Shown: in pieces, positions 8,383-15,366 of the stretch
Layout of the letters: each line of letters begins with the position of its first letter
How positions within the stretch are numbered: the stretch's first letter is position 1
DNA from: Candidatus Caenarcanales bacterium
GTDB lineage: Bacteria; Cyanobacteriota; Vampirovibrionia; LMEP-6097
Length of the DNA stretch: 42,816 bases
Assembly (NCBI GenBank): GCA_022447685.1
Contig: JAKVAO010000014.1
Location: 1 to 42,816 of the forward strand
Direction: 5' to 3'
Position numbers and translations under genes: made by a program
Notes under the pieces: generated by a model
Seen by the model: the letters and a program-made list of their open reading frames with translations, nothing else
Databases searched by the model: none
Told to the model about the DNA's origin: nothing

Positions 8383-9335
8383 TCTAAAGATCTAATAAAT
8401 CTAGGTTTAATATCAATAACAGGTTCACCCGTTTCTTTATTAATAAGCTGAACTATAGCCTCAAAGTTTCTTGCATATTGACGGGAAATCTTAACTGTAT
8501 ATTCATTAGTAAATTCTTCACCATAGATTTTTTTGATTTCGTTATTTATGAAATCTTCTGAAGCTTGATTTATTGTTTTGAGTCTTCCTATACCTTCTTC
8601 ATAGGATCTGATATCTCCAGAGCTATCTCGATAAAAATTATATTGGCTATTATTAGCCTCATCAAAGCTTGTTGCTGGTGAATTTGGATCTAAATGTCTT
8701 ACGTTAAATCTTAAGTATATTTTTAAGTCATCACCTAAAAATAAATTATCATGAATGAAATTTTGAATTCTATAAGCTTGAGCAGCTTCTTCATCTTCTG
8801 TTGCTAGTAAGACCTTAGTTGATGCTAAAGCAGATCCTAGATTATTACCACCTGTACCCCAACTTGAAAAGTTAATATTCTGTAGTATTTTATTAACTTT
8901 TTCTATATCACCGTTATATGCTTCTAAAGCTATTTCTATTAAATTTCCTGGCTTGATACTACTTCCGTTAGCTTTAACCATATCTATTAAAACTACTCCC
9001 TTAAGTTGTTCATTATCATATGATTCAATCTCACGGAAAAAGTCCTCTAAGAATTCTTTGTTATACTCTTCTTGCTCACTTTGATATTTAAACTTTGCAA
9101 AATAATCACTTTCTAATTTTGGTATAGATGGGTTTCTCGTAAGAATAAAAGTTCGCACAGCTTTTTTATTAGTTGAATCATTCTTGATTTTTAATCCAAT
9201 AGTCTTAGACTTCATCTCTAAAATTTCTTTACTAGTAGCTCCACCGTCATACCAAGTTTGGTTGGAATGCCCTCCTGAAGAGTATTTGACGACAAGGTCA
9301 AAATCTGGTAGTTGACCTGCTAAAGCCTCTTGCAT
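8379..9335 (-). CDS. DUF4127-like C-terminal part of a probably frameshifted gene
   Basis: Encodes 318 residues from the first ATG. The frame is open upstream to about 9484, overlapping the end of the preceding gene, and has no start codon there. Segments resemble the DUF4127 family: FDLVVKYSSGGHSNQTWYDG, then SSWGTGGNNLGSALAST, which fits the conserved W-N-T-x-G-N-x-L-G-x-A-L pattern. The upstream gene ends in GQGDSISTTGS, resembling an earlier DUF4127 segment. I infer that the two ORFs were one gene: restoring one A near 9430 gives the continuous junction EYIKDLNEEINKLVQRF. The function of DUF4127 proteins is not established. The assignment is from memory of the family pattern. Confidence 0.6.
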   Translation of the reverse strand: MQEALAGQLPDFDLVVKYSSGGHSNQTWYDGGATSKEILEMKSKTIGLKIKNDSTNKKAVRTFILTRNPSIPKLESDYFAKFKYQSEQEEYNKEFLEDFFREIESYDNEQLKGVVLIDMVKANGSSIKPGNLIEIALEAYNGDIEKVNKILQNINFSSWGTGGNNLGSALASTKVLLATEDEEAAQAYRIQNFIHDNLFLGDDLKIYLRFNVRHLDPNSPATSFDEANNSQYNFYRDSSGDIRSYEEGIGRLKTINQASEDFINNEIKKIYGEEFTNEYTVKISRQYARNFEAIVQLINKETGEPVIDIKPRFIRSLD

Positions 9336-9424
9336 TAATTCATCTACTCCCCAAACTAAATTATCAAATTCTATTTGCCGCCCCTTGCCCTGAAACCTTT
9401 GAACTAATTTATTGATTTCTTCAT

Positions 9425-11389
9425 TTAAGTCTTGATGTATTCTTTTTGAAGTTTCATAGATCCGGTTGTCGATATAGAGTCACCTTGTCCAGCTAAAATT
9501 TTGACTTTAGCATTAGAGTTTTTAGTAAAAATCTGTTCTAAAGAAAACTGCAGTCTTTTTAATTCAGCTTGGTGCATTCTATCTGTATAGCTATCCTCAT
9601 ATGGAAACTCATCACCATTCTCTAAATTTCTAACTTTAAATCCTTGAAAGTGACTTACTAAAATGATTTGTTCAGAATTTTCTAGGTGATTGTTATTTAT
9701 GATATGTTTAGATTGCTTTGTGCTAATAACTGGAGCTTTTAGATTGGGATTAGCTTTTAATAAATACTTTAATTCTAAGTACTGTTGTTCTGTTTGTCTT
9801 CTATGATCTAAGTGATCTAACTCGCTAGTATTGGTTATCACTCCAAATTTTGGTCCAACAATATCAAATCCATCTTTGTCAAAATTATTTGTTTGCTGAT
9901 ATGGTGGAACTATTTCTCTAGCTTCAATTCCTTTACTCTGAAATCTTCTTACTATTAATTTGTTATTTACTTTATGTGGATAGATATTTTGCTTGCTTGC
10001 AATACCAGCTCTCATACCTATAATTTCAGCTGCGGTACCGAGGTTTTGTTGTATGCGCCATGCACCTTTAGTTTCTTGACTGGACCCTTTTGATAAGGAA
10101 ATGCCATATAAGCGAAGAGTATTAGAGCTTTCACCAATATCTGCATCGAGGTGAATCTCAGCTTTTCCTGGCTTATTTAGTCCAGGACGCGTAAATAATA
10201 ATTCTAATTCAGGGTTTTTAGTTCCTCTCATATCATTTGGATAAATAAATGAAGCGACTGAATTGTCTCTTATTTCAGAATTTATTAATTCATTTAGCTC
10301 AAGTGTATTAGTTGTTAAGTATTGTTTTCCTATATCTCTTACATATAGTGACTTTGGTAATTTATATTCAACATCTCTTCCAGGTTTTTCACTTAGATAC
10401 TCAACAAATTTTTTTATCATTAATTTTTGATCTTCAGTGGGTCCTTCTCCTCTTGCAAAAGCTAATGCTTCTTCAGCATTATGATCAAATAAAAAACCAT
10501 TAAAGTTTATATAATTACTTGAATCTGGAGATGATAAATTAAATGCTCCTATATAAGTACCATCACTCATTTCATCATTCGAGAGTCTCATTTTTCTTGC
10601 AAAATCAGGATCACTTTTACGAAGGTGGTTAATAAAGTCTTTAGCTATTGTATCTCCGATAAAAGTTAACATTCTGGAATTACCTCTAGGGTATTTTTGA
10701 TTCCTAAGTTGAAAATCAAGTTCATCTAACTCCTCATAAGACACTTTAATACTTGGAATTAAACTTACTGAGAGTATTTTATTTTCAGAATTTAATGTTC
10801 CAGGTATTTGCTTCGCTCCTGTTAATTCAAATAATAAACCATCGGTACTGGTATCAAGAAAAACACTAGCTTTTAAACTACGATAAGGATTTTTATCATT
10901 TTTTTCTAAGTTTAAGCTTTGAATAGACTTACGATTGCCAAATAACTCAGATTCTAATGAGAGTCCGATCGATGGTGAATATAAAACTTGAATTTTTTTT
11001 TCTTCAAGTAAACCTGATATTAAATCTTTAAGTCCTGTCTGGCTGATTGATACTTGGTCTTCACCAAGACCTGCTTTTGTGATAATCTCCCGAAATATTG
11101 TATTATCACGAGGAAATGAATGCCGATCATAGTCTAAATATGTTTGATTAGCATTAGTGATCAAATTAGATAAACTCTTAGTCGGATCTCGAGTAACAAT
11201 AACAACACTGTTAGCTCCATTATCTTTTGCAGCTATAGCTGCTATTAATGTTTCTAAATCATTTCCTAATACAACTACATCTACTTTTAAAGAATCAGAC
11301 TTTTCTTCAACATTAAAGTTATTAATTAAATTAATAGGGTTAGGTAAATTAATTAATCCACTGTGTTGAGCGACCGCTGTTAGAGCCAT
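9425..11389 (-). CDS. Exported FAD_oxidored-like protein with degenerate nucleotide-binding motif
   Basis: Encodes 654 residues from the ATG at 11389, but the frame is open to the IS1 boundary at 11508. The extra codons carry a basic region plus the start of a hydrophobic stretch (GVLISSLSAMALTAVAQ), so the true N-terminus was probably a long signal peptide cut by the IS. The layout follows the FAD-dependent oxidoreductase family PF12831: beta strand KVDVVVLGND, an ASVFLDTSTDGLLFELTGA segment, LYVRDIGKQYL, and a late GTAAEIIGMRAGIA helix. However, the expected GxGxxG loop reads GNDLET, so FAD binding is doubtful. The last third changes to a DUF4127-like region that continues in the next ORF after a likely frameshift. 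Probably a decaying gene. Confidence 0.6.
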   Translation of the reverse strand: MALTAVAQHSGLINLPNPINLINNFNVEEKSDSLKVDVVVLGNDLETLIAAIAAKDNGANSVVIVTRDPTKSLSNLITNANQTYLDYDRHSFPRDNTIFREIITKAGLGEDQVSISQTGLKDLISGLLEEKKIQVLYSPSIGLSLESELFGNRKSIQSLNLEKNDKNPYRSLKASVFLDTSTDGLLFELTGAKQIPGTLNSENKILSVSLIPSIKVSYEELDELDFQLRNQKYPRGNSRMLTFIGDTIAKDFINHLRKSDPDFARKMRLSNDEMSDGTYIGAFNLSSPDSSNYINFNGFLFDHNAEEALAFARGEGPTEDQKLMIKKFVEYLSEKPGRDVEYKLPKSLYVRDIGKQYLTTNTLELNELINSEIRDNSVASFIYPNDMRGTKNPELELLFTRPGLNKPGKAEIHLDADIGESSNTLRLYGISLSKGSSQETKGAWRIQQNLGTAAEIIGMRAGIASKQNIYPHKVNNKLIVRRFQSKGIEAREIVPPYQQTNNFDKDGFDIVGPKFGVITNTSELDHLDHRRQTEQQYLELKYLLKANPNLKAPVISTKQSKHIINNNHLENSEQIILVSHFQGFKVRNLENGDEFPYEDSYTDRMHQAELKRLQFSLEQIFTKNSNAKVKILAGQGDSISTTGSMKLQKEYIKT

Positions 11390-11508
11390 AGCAGATAAAG
11401 AAGATATAAGAACACCTTTAGTGCCATTCTTATCTGGAGAATTTTTACTTTTTACACTGTTATTAACTTTTTTCTTATTAATGTGCCTTGTAAGTCTTTT
11501 TTTGAGAC

Positions 11509-11525
11509 TGCTAAATATTCATAGT
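11509..11525 (+). repeat. IS1-family terminal inverted repeat, left in window
   Basis: TGCTAAATATTCATAGT, matching the reverse complement of 12226-12242 at 16 of 17 positions. The stop codon of the InsB frame (11511-11513) lies inside it. Confidence 0.9.
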
Positions 11526-11888
11526 TTTAATTAAGAATCCAAAGAAGTGTATGTAGACAGATAGCTCAGCCATGAGCTTACATTTTGAATAAGCTTTGCT
11601 TTTTCTAGTAAATCTTCTAAGCCTGTCTCTGAGGCTACTATTTTGAGATTCAATGTTATGAGTAAACCTTTTGCTTTGAGTCAAAATTTCATTTGGAATA
11701 ATTTTTCTATAAATTTTCCATTTGTCTGTATAAACCACTTTGGGGTTTAGTTTTGCAATCTTAGCCCAAAGCCTAACTAAGGTTTTTCTTCCTCTAGAAC
11801 CAAGCTCAATTGCAATAATTTTTCTTCTTGTTCTTGAATAAGCAAGCCAAATCCAAAGTTTTCTTTGTTTTTTTGACAATAGTGCCAC
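11511..11888 (-). CDS. insB: IS1-family InsB-like transposase frame
   Basis: Encodes 125 residues from an internal ATG, but is most likely expressed as the second half of an InsA-InsB fusion made by -1 frameshifting. Family landmarks: KKQRKLWIWLAYSRTRRKII after the shift, VYTDKWKIYRK carrying the second catalytic Asp, and THNIESQNSSLRDRLRRFTR with the catalytic Glu and the following basic helix. The first catalytic Asp lies in the 0-frame (IDEMW). The frame is intact to its stop in the terminal repeat, so the element could be active. Confidence 0.88.
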   Translation of the reverse strand: MALLSKKQRKLWIWLAYSRTRRKIIAIELGSRGRKTLVRLWAKIAKLNPKVVYTDKWKIYRKIIPNEILTQSKRFTHNIESQNSSLRDRLRRFTRKSKAYSKCKLMAELSVYIHFFGFLIKTMNI

Positions 11889-12208
11889 ATCTCATCTATT
11901 TCTATTACTTCATTGTTTAAAACATTAAAATCCAAGCTTAAAATATGCTCTTTTAAATCTTTACCAAAATTCCTAATCCAGTAAAGAATAGTTACATTGT
12001 TGGTATGAAGTATTTCTGCAATAGACCTTAGACTTAATCCTCTCTTGTATAATTTTAAGGCTGTTAGCTTATCTTTGAAGCTATATTTTTCTCTATCATC
12101 ATTTTCTACATAATGATAGCCACAAGATTTGCATTTGTACCTTTGCTTGCCATTCATTTTTCCCGACTTGATTCTTTCGCTACTACCACAGCGCTTGCAT
12201 GAAACCAT
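11777..12208 (-). CDS. insA: IS1-family InsA-like frame
   Basis: Encodes 143 residues in the 0-frame. The N-terminus is a four-cysteine zinc finger (CKRC near residue 4, CKSC near residue 26) followed by a helix-turn-helix (LYKRGLSLRSIAEILHTNN). This is the IS1 InsA DNA-binding arrangement. It runs into EIDEMWHYCQK, where the first catalytic Asp lies and where the ribosome should slip into the InsB frame. Beyond the slip site the 0-frame continues about 30 residues before stopping, longer than InsA of E. coli IS1 (91 residues). That tail is probably non-functional. Confidence 0.86.
   Translation of the reverse strand: MVSCKRCGSSERIKSGKMNGKQRYKCKSCGYHYVENDDREKYSFKDKLTALKLYKRGLSLRSIAEILHTNNVTILYWIRNFGKDLKEHILSLDFNVLNNEVIEIDEMWHYCQKNKENFGFGLLIQEQEEKLLQLSLVLEEEKP
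11867..11873 (-). promoter_or_regulatory. Programmed -1 frameshift heptamer A-AAA-AAC
   Basis: On the minus strand the sequence is TGT CAA AAA AAC AAA in the InsA frame. The heptamer A AAA AAC is positioned in the right frame for tandem -1 slippage. After slipping the next codons are CAA AGA AAA, giving QKKQRKLWIW, which restores the IS1 transposase core. IS1 of E. coli uses the same A6C site. Confidence 0.87.
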
Positions 12209-12225
12209 GCTTATATTATCATACG

Positions 12226-12242
12226 ACTATGGATATTTAGCA
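12226..12242 (-). repeat. IS1-family terminal inverted repeat, right in window
   Basis: Read on the minus strand: TGCTAAATATCCATAGT. It begins at 12242 and matches the left repeat with a single mismatch. Confidence 0.9.
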
Positions 12243-12304
12243 ATTCCAAATTTTTAAGATCTAAGAAGAAAGGAACTCTTCGCATCGGTGGGAAAGGCAG
12301 ATCA

Positions 12305-12604
12305 GTGTCTTTAGTTTTAGATTATCAAACTTTTGGAGTGCAGCCTACAGGAACTGTAACTTCTATAGATCATGGAACTAGCGCTCCTAAAGTAAGAGGA
12401 AGAATCAGATTTAAAAGAGTTCGCAATATGATAAATCTATCTCAATCTAATGATGATGCTTATGAATTTACTATTAATGTAAAAGTTAGAAATGCAAGAG
12501 TTACAACCCAAACAGAAACAGGCTCTAGTAGTGAAATTGTAAAATCTTTACCTGTTAAAGGAAGATTTATTGCTACCTTTGAAAAGAACTTCTTTAGCTT
12601 ATAA
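12305..12604 (+). CDS. Unknown beta-rich protein, 5' truncated by IS1 element
   Basis: Encodes 99 residues from GTG at 12305, preceded by GGAAAGG with 7-nt spacing. The frame is open back through the IS boundary (12243), and the codons there (SKKKGTLRIGGKGR) read as ordinary protein. The original start and probably a signal peptide were therefore lost. The remainder is strand-rich (SVSLVLDYQTFGVQ, RGRIRFKRVRNMINL, VKGRFIATFEKN) and unlike any family I recognise. Comparable exported beta-rich proteins occur just downstream, so it may belong to the same surface set. The stop lies 7 bp before the BASS transporter start. Confidence 0.5.
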   Translation: MSLVLDYQTFGVQPTGTVTSIDHGTSAPKVRGRIRFKRVRNMINLSQSNDDAYEFTINVKVRNARVTTQTETGSSSEIVKSLPVKGRFIATFEKNFFSL

Positions 12605-12611
12605 AACTTAA

Positions 12612-13532
12612 ATGTTACAAAAAATTCAAGAGCATTTTTACCTAATAATACTGTTCTGTATTTTCCTAGCTTACCTTCAGTTAGACTGGGTTATAAGTTT
12701 AACTGGATACGTGAAGCTTATGCTTGCTTTTGTAATATTCCTTATGGGGATTACACTAGAGTTTAATGACTTTAAAGAATGTCTTAAAAAACCTATAGTT
12801 CCTGCTATTGGTATTAGTCTTCAATATTTATTAATGCCTCTTTTAGCTTTTCTTTTAGCAAAGCTCTTTTCATTAGATTCTAATTTTGCCATTGGCATTA
12901 TTTTAGTAGCTTGTTCTCCTGGAGGTACAGTCTCAAATGTTTTTACCTATATCAGCAAAGCTGATTTACCTCTCTCTGTGGTAATGACCTTCAGCTCCAC
13001 TCTGCTAGCACCATTTATGCTCCCTATGAATATGTACTTATATGCGAGGCAGTGGATCGATGTCGATATGTTTTCACTTTTTAAATCAAGTATTGAAATA
13101 GTATTAATTCCACTTATTTTAGGAATGATTATAAAAATCATCAATAATAAGCTAAATATCAATCTTAAAAACTATGAAGATGCAATATCTGTACTTGCAG
13201 TTCTAATAGTATCTTTAATTATTCTTGTGATACTGACCGCTGGTTTCCCTAAGTTAATAGTTGTTGATAACTTAGTTATAAACATCAGTAAAATTATAAT
13301 CGCTGTTAGCTTATTACATGGTTTAGGTTTATTCATTGCTTACCAACTCAGTCTAAGATTTGGCGAGAAATCCGCAAGAACAGTAGGACTTGAAGTCGGT
13401 ATGCAAAACTCAGGTTTAGCCTCAGTCTTAGCACAGCTTCACTTTTCACCTATTTCGGTTATACCAACTGTCGTTTCAGGAGCACTGCAATGCCTCTGTG
13501 GTTCTGTCTTAATTAACTGGTGGCGGAAATGA
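12612..13532 (+). CDS. Bile acid:sodium symporter (BASS) family transporter
   Basis: Encodes 306 residues with about nine or ten hydrophobic helices. Family signatures present: FLMGITLEFNDFKECLKKP in the second/third helix region, ACSPGGTVSNVFTYISKADL (crossover region with the sodium-site SPGG), and ARTVGLEVGMQNSGLA, whose Glu and Gln are conserved sodium-site residues. Bacterial BASS proteins carry organic anions such as pantoate, pyruvate or sterol-like acids with sodium; the substrate here is unknown. It sits in a tight plus-strand run, 7 bp after the truncated gene and 15 bp before an exported protein. TATAAA at 12600-12605 ends 6 nt before the ATG and may be its own -10 box. Confidence 0.92.
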   Translation: MLQKIQEHFYLIILFCIFLAYLQLDWVISLTGYVKLMLAFVIFLMGITLEFNDFKECLKKPIVPAIGISLQYLLMPLLAFLLAKLFSLDSNFAIGIILVACSPGGTVSNVFTYISKADLPLSVVMTFSSTLLAPFMLPMNMYLYARQWIDVDMFSLFKSSIEIVLIPLILGMIIKIINNKLNINLKNYEDAISVLAVLIVSLIILVILTAGFPKLIVVDNLVINISKIIIAVSLLHGLGLFIAYQLSLRFGEKSARTVGLEVGMQNSGLASVLAQLHFSPISVIPTVVSGALQCLCGSVLINWWRK

Positions 13533-13538
13533 TATTAT
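13530..13538 (+). promoter_or_regulatory. Extended -10 element TGaTATTAT
   Basis: TGaTATTAT overlaps the TGA stop of the transporter gene and ends 9 nt before the ATG at 13548. No Shine-Dalgarno sequence lies between. It fits the near-leaderless promoter pattern of this window. Confidence 0.45.
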
Positions 13539-13547
13539 GTTAACAAG

Positions 13548-14204
13548 ATGAACAAAATCAGCTTAATATTTTTTATTGCGCTCCTTGCATGTTCTTTTAT
13601 CGGGGTTGATGCTAAAAAGAGAAAAAAGAAAAAAAGTGTTTTCCCTAGAGCCTTTCTAGACTTCGAAGGAAGAAGAACAACTAGGTTGTCTTTTGTTATA
13701 GCTCCAAGCCTCGAAAACCCGAGTGCTGACTTTAGAGTCAGCCGCACCGATAAAAGTGGCAATAGAACAGGTGCAGTAATTTTCTTTGAAGATGAAGCTA
13801 ATCTCTCACCTGGAAGTTCTTTTCCACTTGCTGGTAATTTTGGAATAGGTAATGAAAAAGGAACAACTGCAAAAAGTTCAGTGTCTTTTCAGTATGGCAA
13901 GAAAAGAAAAAGAAGAATCTTTCAAGCTACCGCATCTGAGGGAACTGTTACAGTCCAGACTGATGAAAAAACAGGTATCAATTATCTCTTAGTTAGAGCT
14001 GAGACTACGAATGGTGAAATAAGAGCGATCGATGCCAATGGAAATGAAGGCGAGTTAATAAAAGAAGTAAATCTATTATGGGAGATGGATTTACCATTTG
14101 CCTATGGCTATATGACTAATTATAATAAAAACTGTTTCCAGCCTAGAGGAGCAGGTTCAAGTGAGTGTGTAGAATCAATTGATGATACTTACTCATTTAA
14201 GTAA
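13548..14204 (+). CDS. Exported unknown protein with basic tract
   Basis: Encodes 218 residues. The Sec signal peptide is clear (NKISLIFFIALLACSFIGVDA, cleavage near residue 22; the Cys at 15 also leaves lipoprotein processing conceivable but without a good lipobox). A strongly basic tract (KKRKKKKS) follows, then a beta-rich region with a second basic patch (YGKKRKRRIFQ) and two cysteines near the C-terminus that could form a disulphide. Not a family I recognise. The organisation suggests a periplasmic or surface protein. It lies between the BASS transporter and another exported protein, all on the same strand with gaps of 15 and about 20 bp. Confidence 0.75.
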   Translation: MNKISLIFFIALLACSFIGVDAKKRKKKKSVFPRAFLDFEGRRTTRLSFVIAPSLENPSADFRVSRTDKSGNRTGAVIFFEDEANLSPGSSFPLAGNFGIGNEKGTTAKSSVSFQYGKKRKRRIFQATASEGTVTVQTDEKTGINYLLVRAETTNGEIRAIDANGNEGELIKEVNLLWEMDLPFAYGYMTNYNKNCFQPRGAGSSECVESIDDTYSFK

Positions 14205-14225
14205 ATTTTAGTTATGATTAAATAT

Positions 14226-14822
14226 ATGAAAACTTGTACTAAACTTTTATTGCTATTAGTGTTTGTATTAAATATTCAAGCATCTAAAGCTGCAATCTTA
14301 CCAATACTTCCTGGACCCGTTAATCAAGGTGAAATTACTATGGCAGATCACAACCATTTTCCAGAGCTTAAATCCAAAAACTTAGAAGGTAAGGAATACC
14401 TTTTGCCTCAAGATTTGGAAACTGAACTTAGTATTCTGGTTCTTGCTTATAAGCGTGATCAACAGAAAGATGTAGATGCATGGCTTTCCGGGATTAAAGA
14501 AAAAGAAATTGATATTTGTCCTGTGATAAGAAGCTATGAAGTTCCTGTCCTTAAGCAATTTAATACTTTTATTCGTTTCAATATTGATAATGGCATGCGC
14601 TATGGTATTGATGATAAGTCCAAAAGAGAGCATGTGCTTAGTGTCTATGTGGATAAAGAAAGTTTTAATCAAGCTTTAGAGATTGCTTCTGAGGAAACAG
14701 TTCATACTTTACTTGTTAGGCAGAGTGGAGAAATTCTCTGGAAAGAGAGTGGGACAGTGGATGACGAGAAGTTGAATGAGCTAAAAGATTTCTTGAAGTT
14801 TTTACTTAAAGGCAAAAAGTAA
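14226..14822 (+). CDS. Exported thioredoxin-fold-like protein without CxxC
   Basis: About 198 residues. The chosen start (14226) gives a clean signal peptide (KTCTKLLLLLVFVLNIQASKA) and lies 7 nt after TATGAT; an alternative ATG is at 14214. The mature part begins HFPELKSKNLEGKEYLLP and continues TELSILVLAYKRDQQKDVDA, a layout seen in thioredoxin-fold families such as ATP10-like and AhpC/TSA-like proteins. It ends with a TLLVRQSGEILWKESG strand pair and a final helix. The CxxC redox motif is absent: the only cysteine in the core region follows KEIDI. A redox role is therefore doubtful and a structural or assembly role is as likely. Confidence 0.65.
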   Translation: MKTCTKLLLLLVFVLNIQASKAAILPILPGPVNQGEITMADHNHFPELKSKNLEGKEYLLPQDLETELSILVLAYKRDQQKDVDAWLSGIKEKEIDICPVIRSYEVPVLKQFNTFIRFNIDNGMRYGIDDKSKREHVLSVYVDKESFNQALEIASEETVHTLLVRQSGEILWKESGTVDDEKLNELKDFLKFLLKGKK

Positions 14823-14831
14823 GTTTAATTG

Positions 14832-14837
14832 TAGAAT
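14832..14837 (+). promoter_or_regulatory. Candidate -10 box TAGAAT of the DoxX gene
   Basis: TAGAAT ends 9 nt before the ATG at 14847, with no Shine-Dalgarno sequence. It fits the near-leaderless pattern. Confidence 0.4.
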
Positions 14838-14846
14838 TAGAGAATC

Positions 14847-15293
14847 ATGGAAGAAATGATCTCTAAAATATTTAAGCAAGCAAATCAATTACAGGATTTA
14901 TCCTTGTTAGTTATTAGGCTTTTACTTGCTTATGGTCTTTATGAGCCTGCACTTAAGAAAATTTCTAATTTTGAAAGTATAGTTGTTTGGTTCGATAAGA
15001 GTTTGCATTTGCCTTTTCCTTGGCTTAATGCACTGCTTGCAACTAGTACCGAAATTGCTGGGATAATTTTATTAGTTTTAGGTTTGATGACTCGTCTTAT
15101 ATCCATTCCTTTGATGGTGATTATGATAGTCGCGATAACAGTTGTACACGGATCTCATGGTTTTTCTGCTAGCGATAATGGTTTTGAGATACCACTATAT
15201 TATTTCGTGATGTTATTTGTGCTTTTAAGTCACGGGGCTGGAGCTTTTAGCTTAGATAAGCTTATATTTAAAGATTCAGCGAAAAATAGCTGA
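14847..15293 (+). CDS. DoxX family membrane protein
   Basis: Encodes 148 residues with four hydrophobic helices and the DoxX/HvfX layout: LLVIRLLLAYGLYEPALKKI in the first helix, PWLNALLATSTEIAGIILLV with the conserved acidic residue in the second, the arginine-bearing LGLMTRLISIPLMVIMIVA, and a C-terminal ELPLYY-like EIPLYYFVMLFVLL helix. DoxX-type proteins are inner-membrane proteins linked in different bacteria to thiosulphate oxidation, quinone reduction or redox stress. The substrate cannot be read from sequence. It lies between exported proteins and ferrochelatase. Confidence 0.88.
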   Translation: MEEMISKIFKQANQLQDLSLLVIRLLLAYGLYEPALKKISNFESIVVWFDKSLHLPFPWLNALLATSTEIAGIILLVLGLMTRLISIPLMVIMIVAITVVHGSHGFSASDNGFEIPLYYFVMLFVLLSHGAGAFSLDKLIFKDSAKNS

Positions 15294-15346
15294 AACACCA
15301 TTTTTCAACACTTTGGACATCTATCTATAGTGATCTCTTCTTAGCC

Positions 15347-15355
15347 TGCTAAAAT
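15347..15355 (+). promoter_or_regulatory. Extended -10 element TGcTAAAAT before ferrochelatase
   Basis: TGcTAAAAT at 15347-15355 ends 11 nt before the ATG at 15367. The same nine bases occur upstream of rpsB at 31635-31643. The box overlaps the alternative TTG start at 15355, which argues for the ATG. Confidence 0.5.
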
Positions 15356-15366
15356 TGTTAAAAGTT

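Larger units (their letters stand above)
11509..12242 (-). mobile_element. IS1-family insertion sequence, complete
   Basis: A 734-bp element, close to the 768 bp of IS1. It is bounded by 17-bp inverted repeats TGCTAAATATTCATAGT (11509-11525) and, on the other strand, TGCTAAATATCCATAGT (12226-12242), which differ at one position. It contains InsA-like and InsB-like frames overlapping through a slippery heptamer. No 8-9-bp target duplication is visible: the left flank ends TTTGAGAC and the right flank begins ATTCCAAA. The genes on both sides point away from the element and both lack a normal 5' end. Confidence 0.92.

Noticed and set aside
11500..12252. 9-bp target duplication around the IS1 element
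   Set aside because: The flanking bases do not match when the inverted repeats are used as the ends, nor after small shifts.
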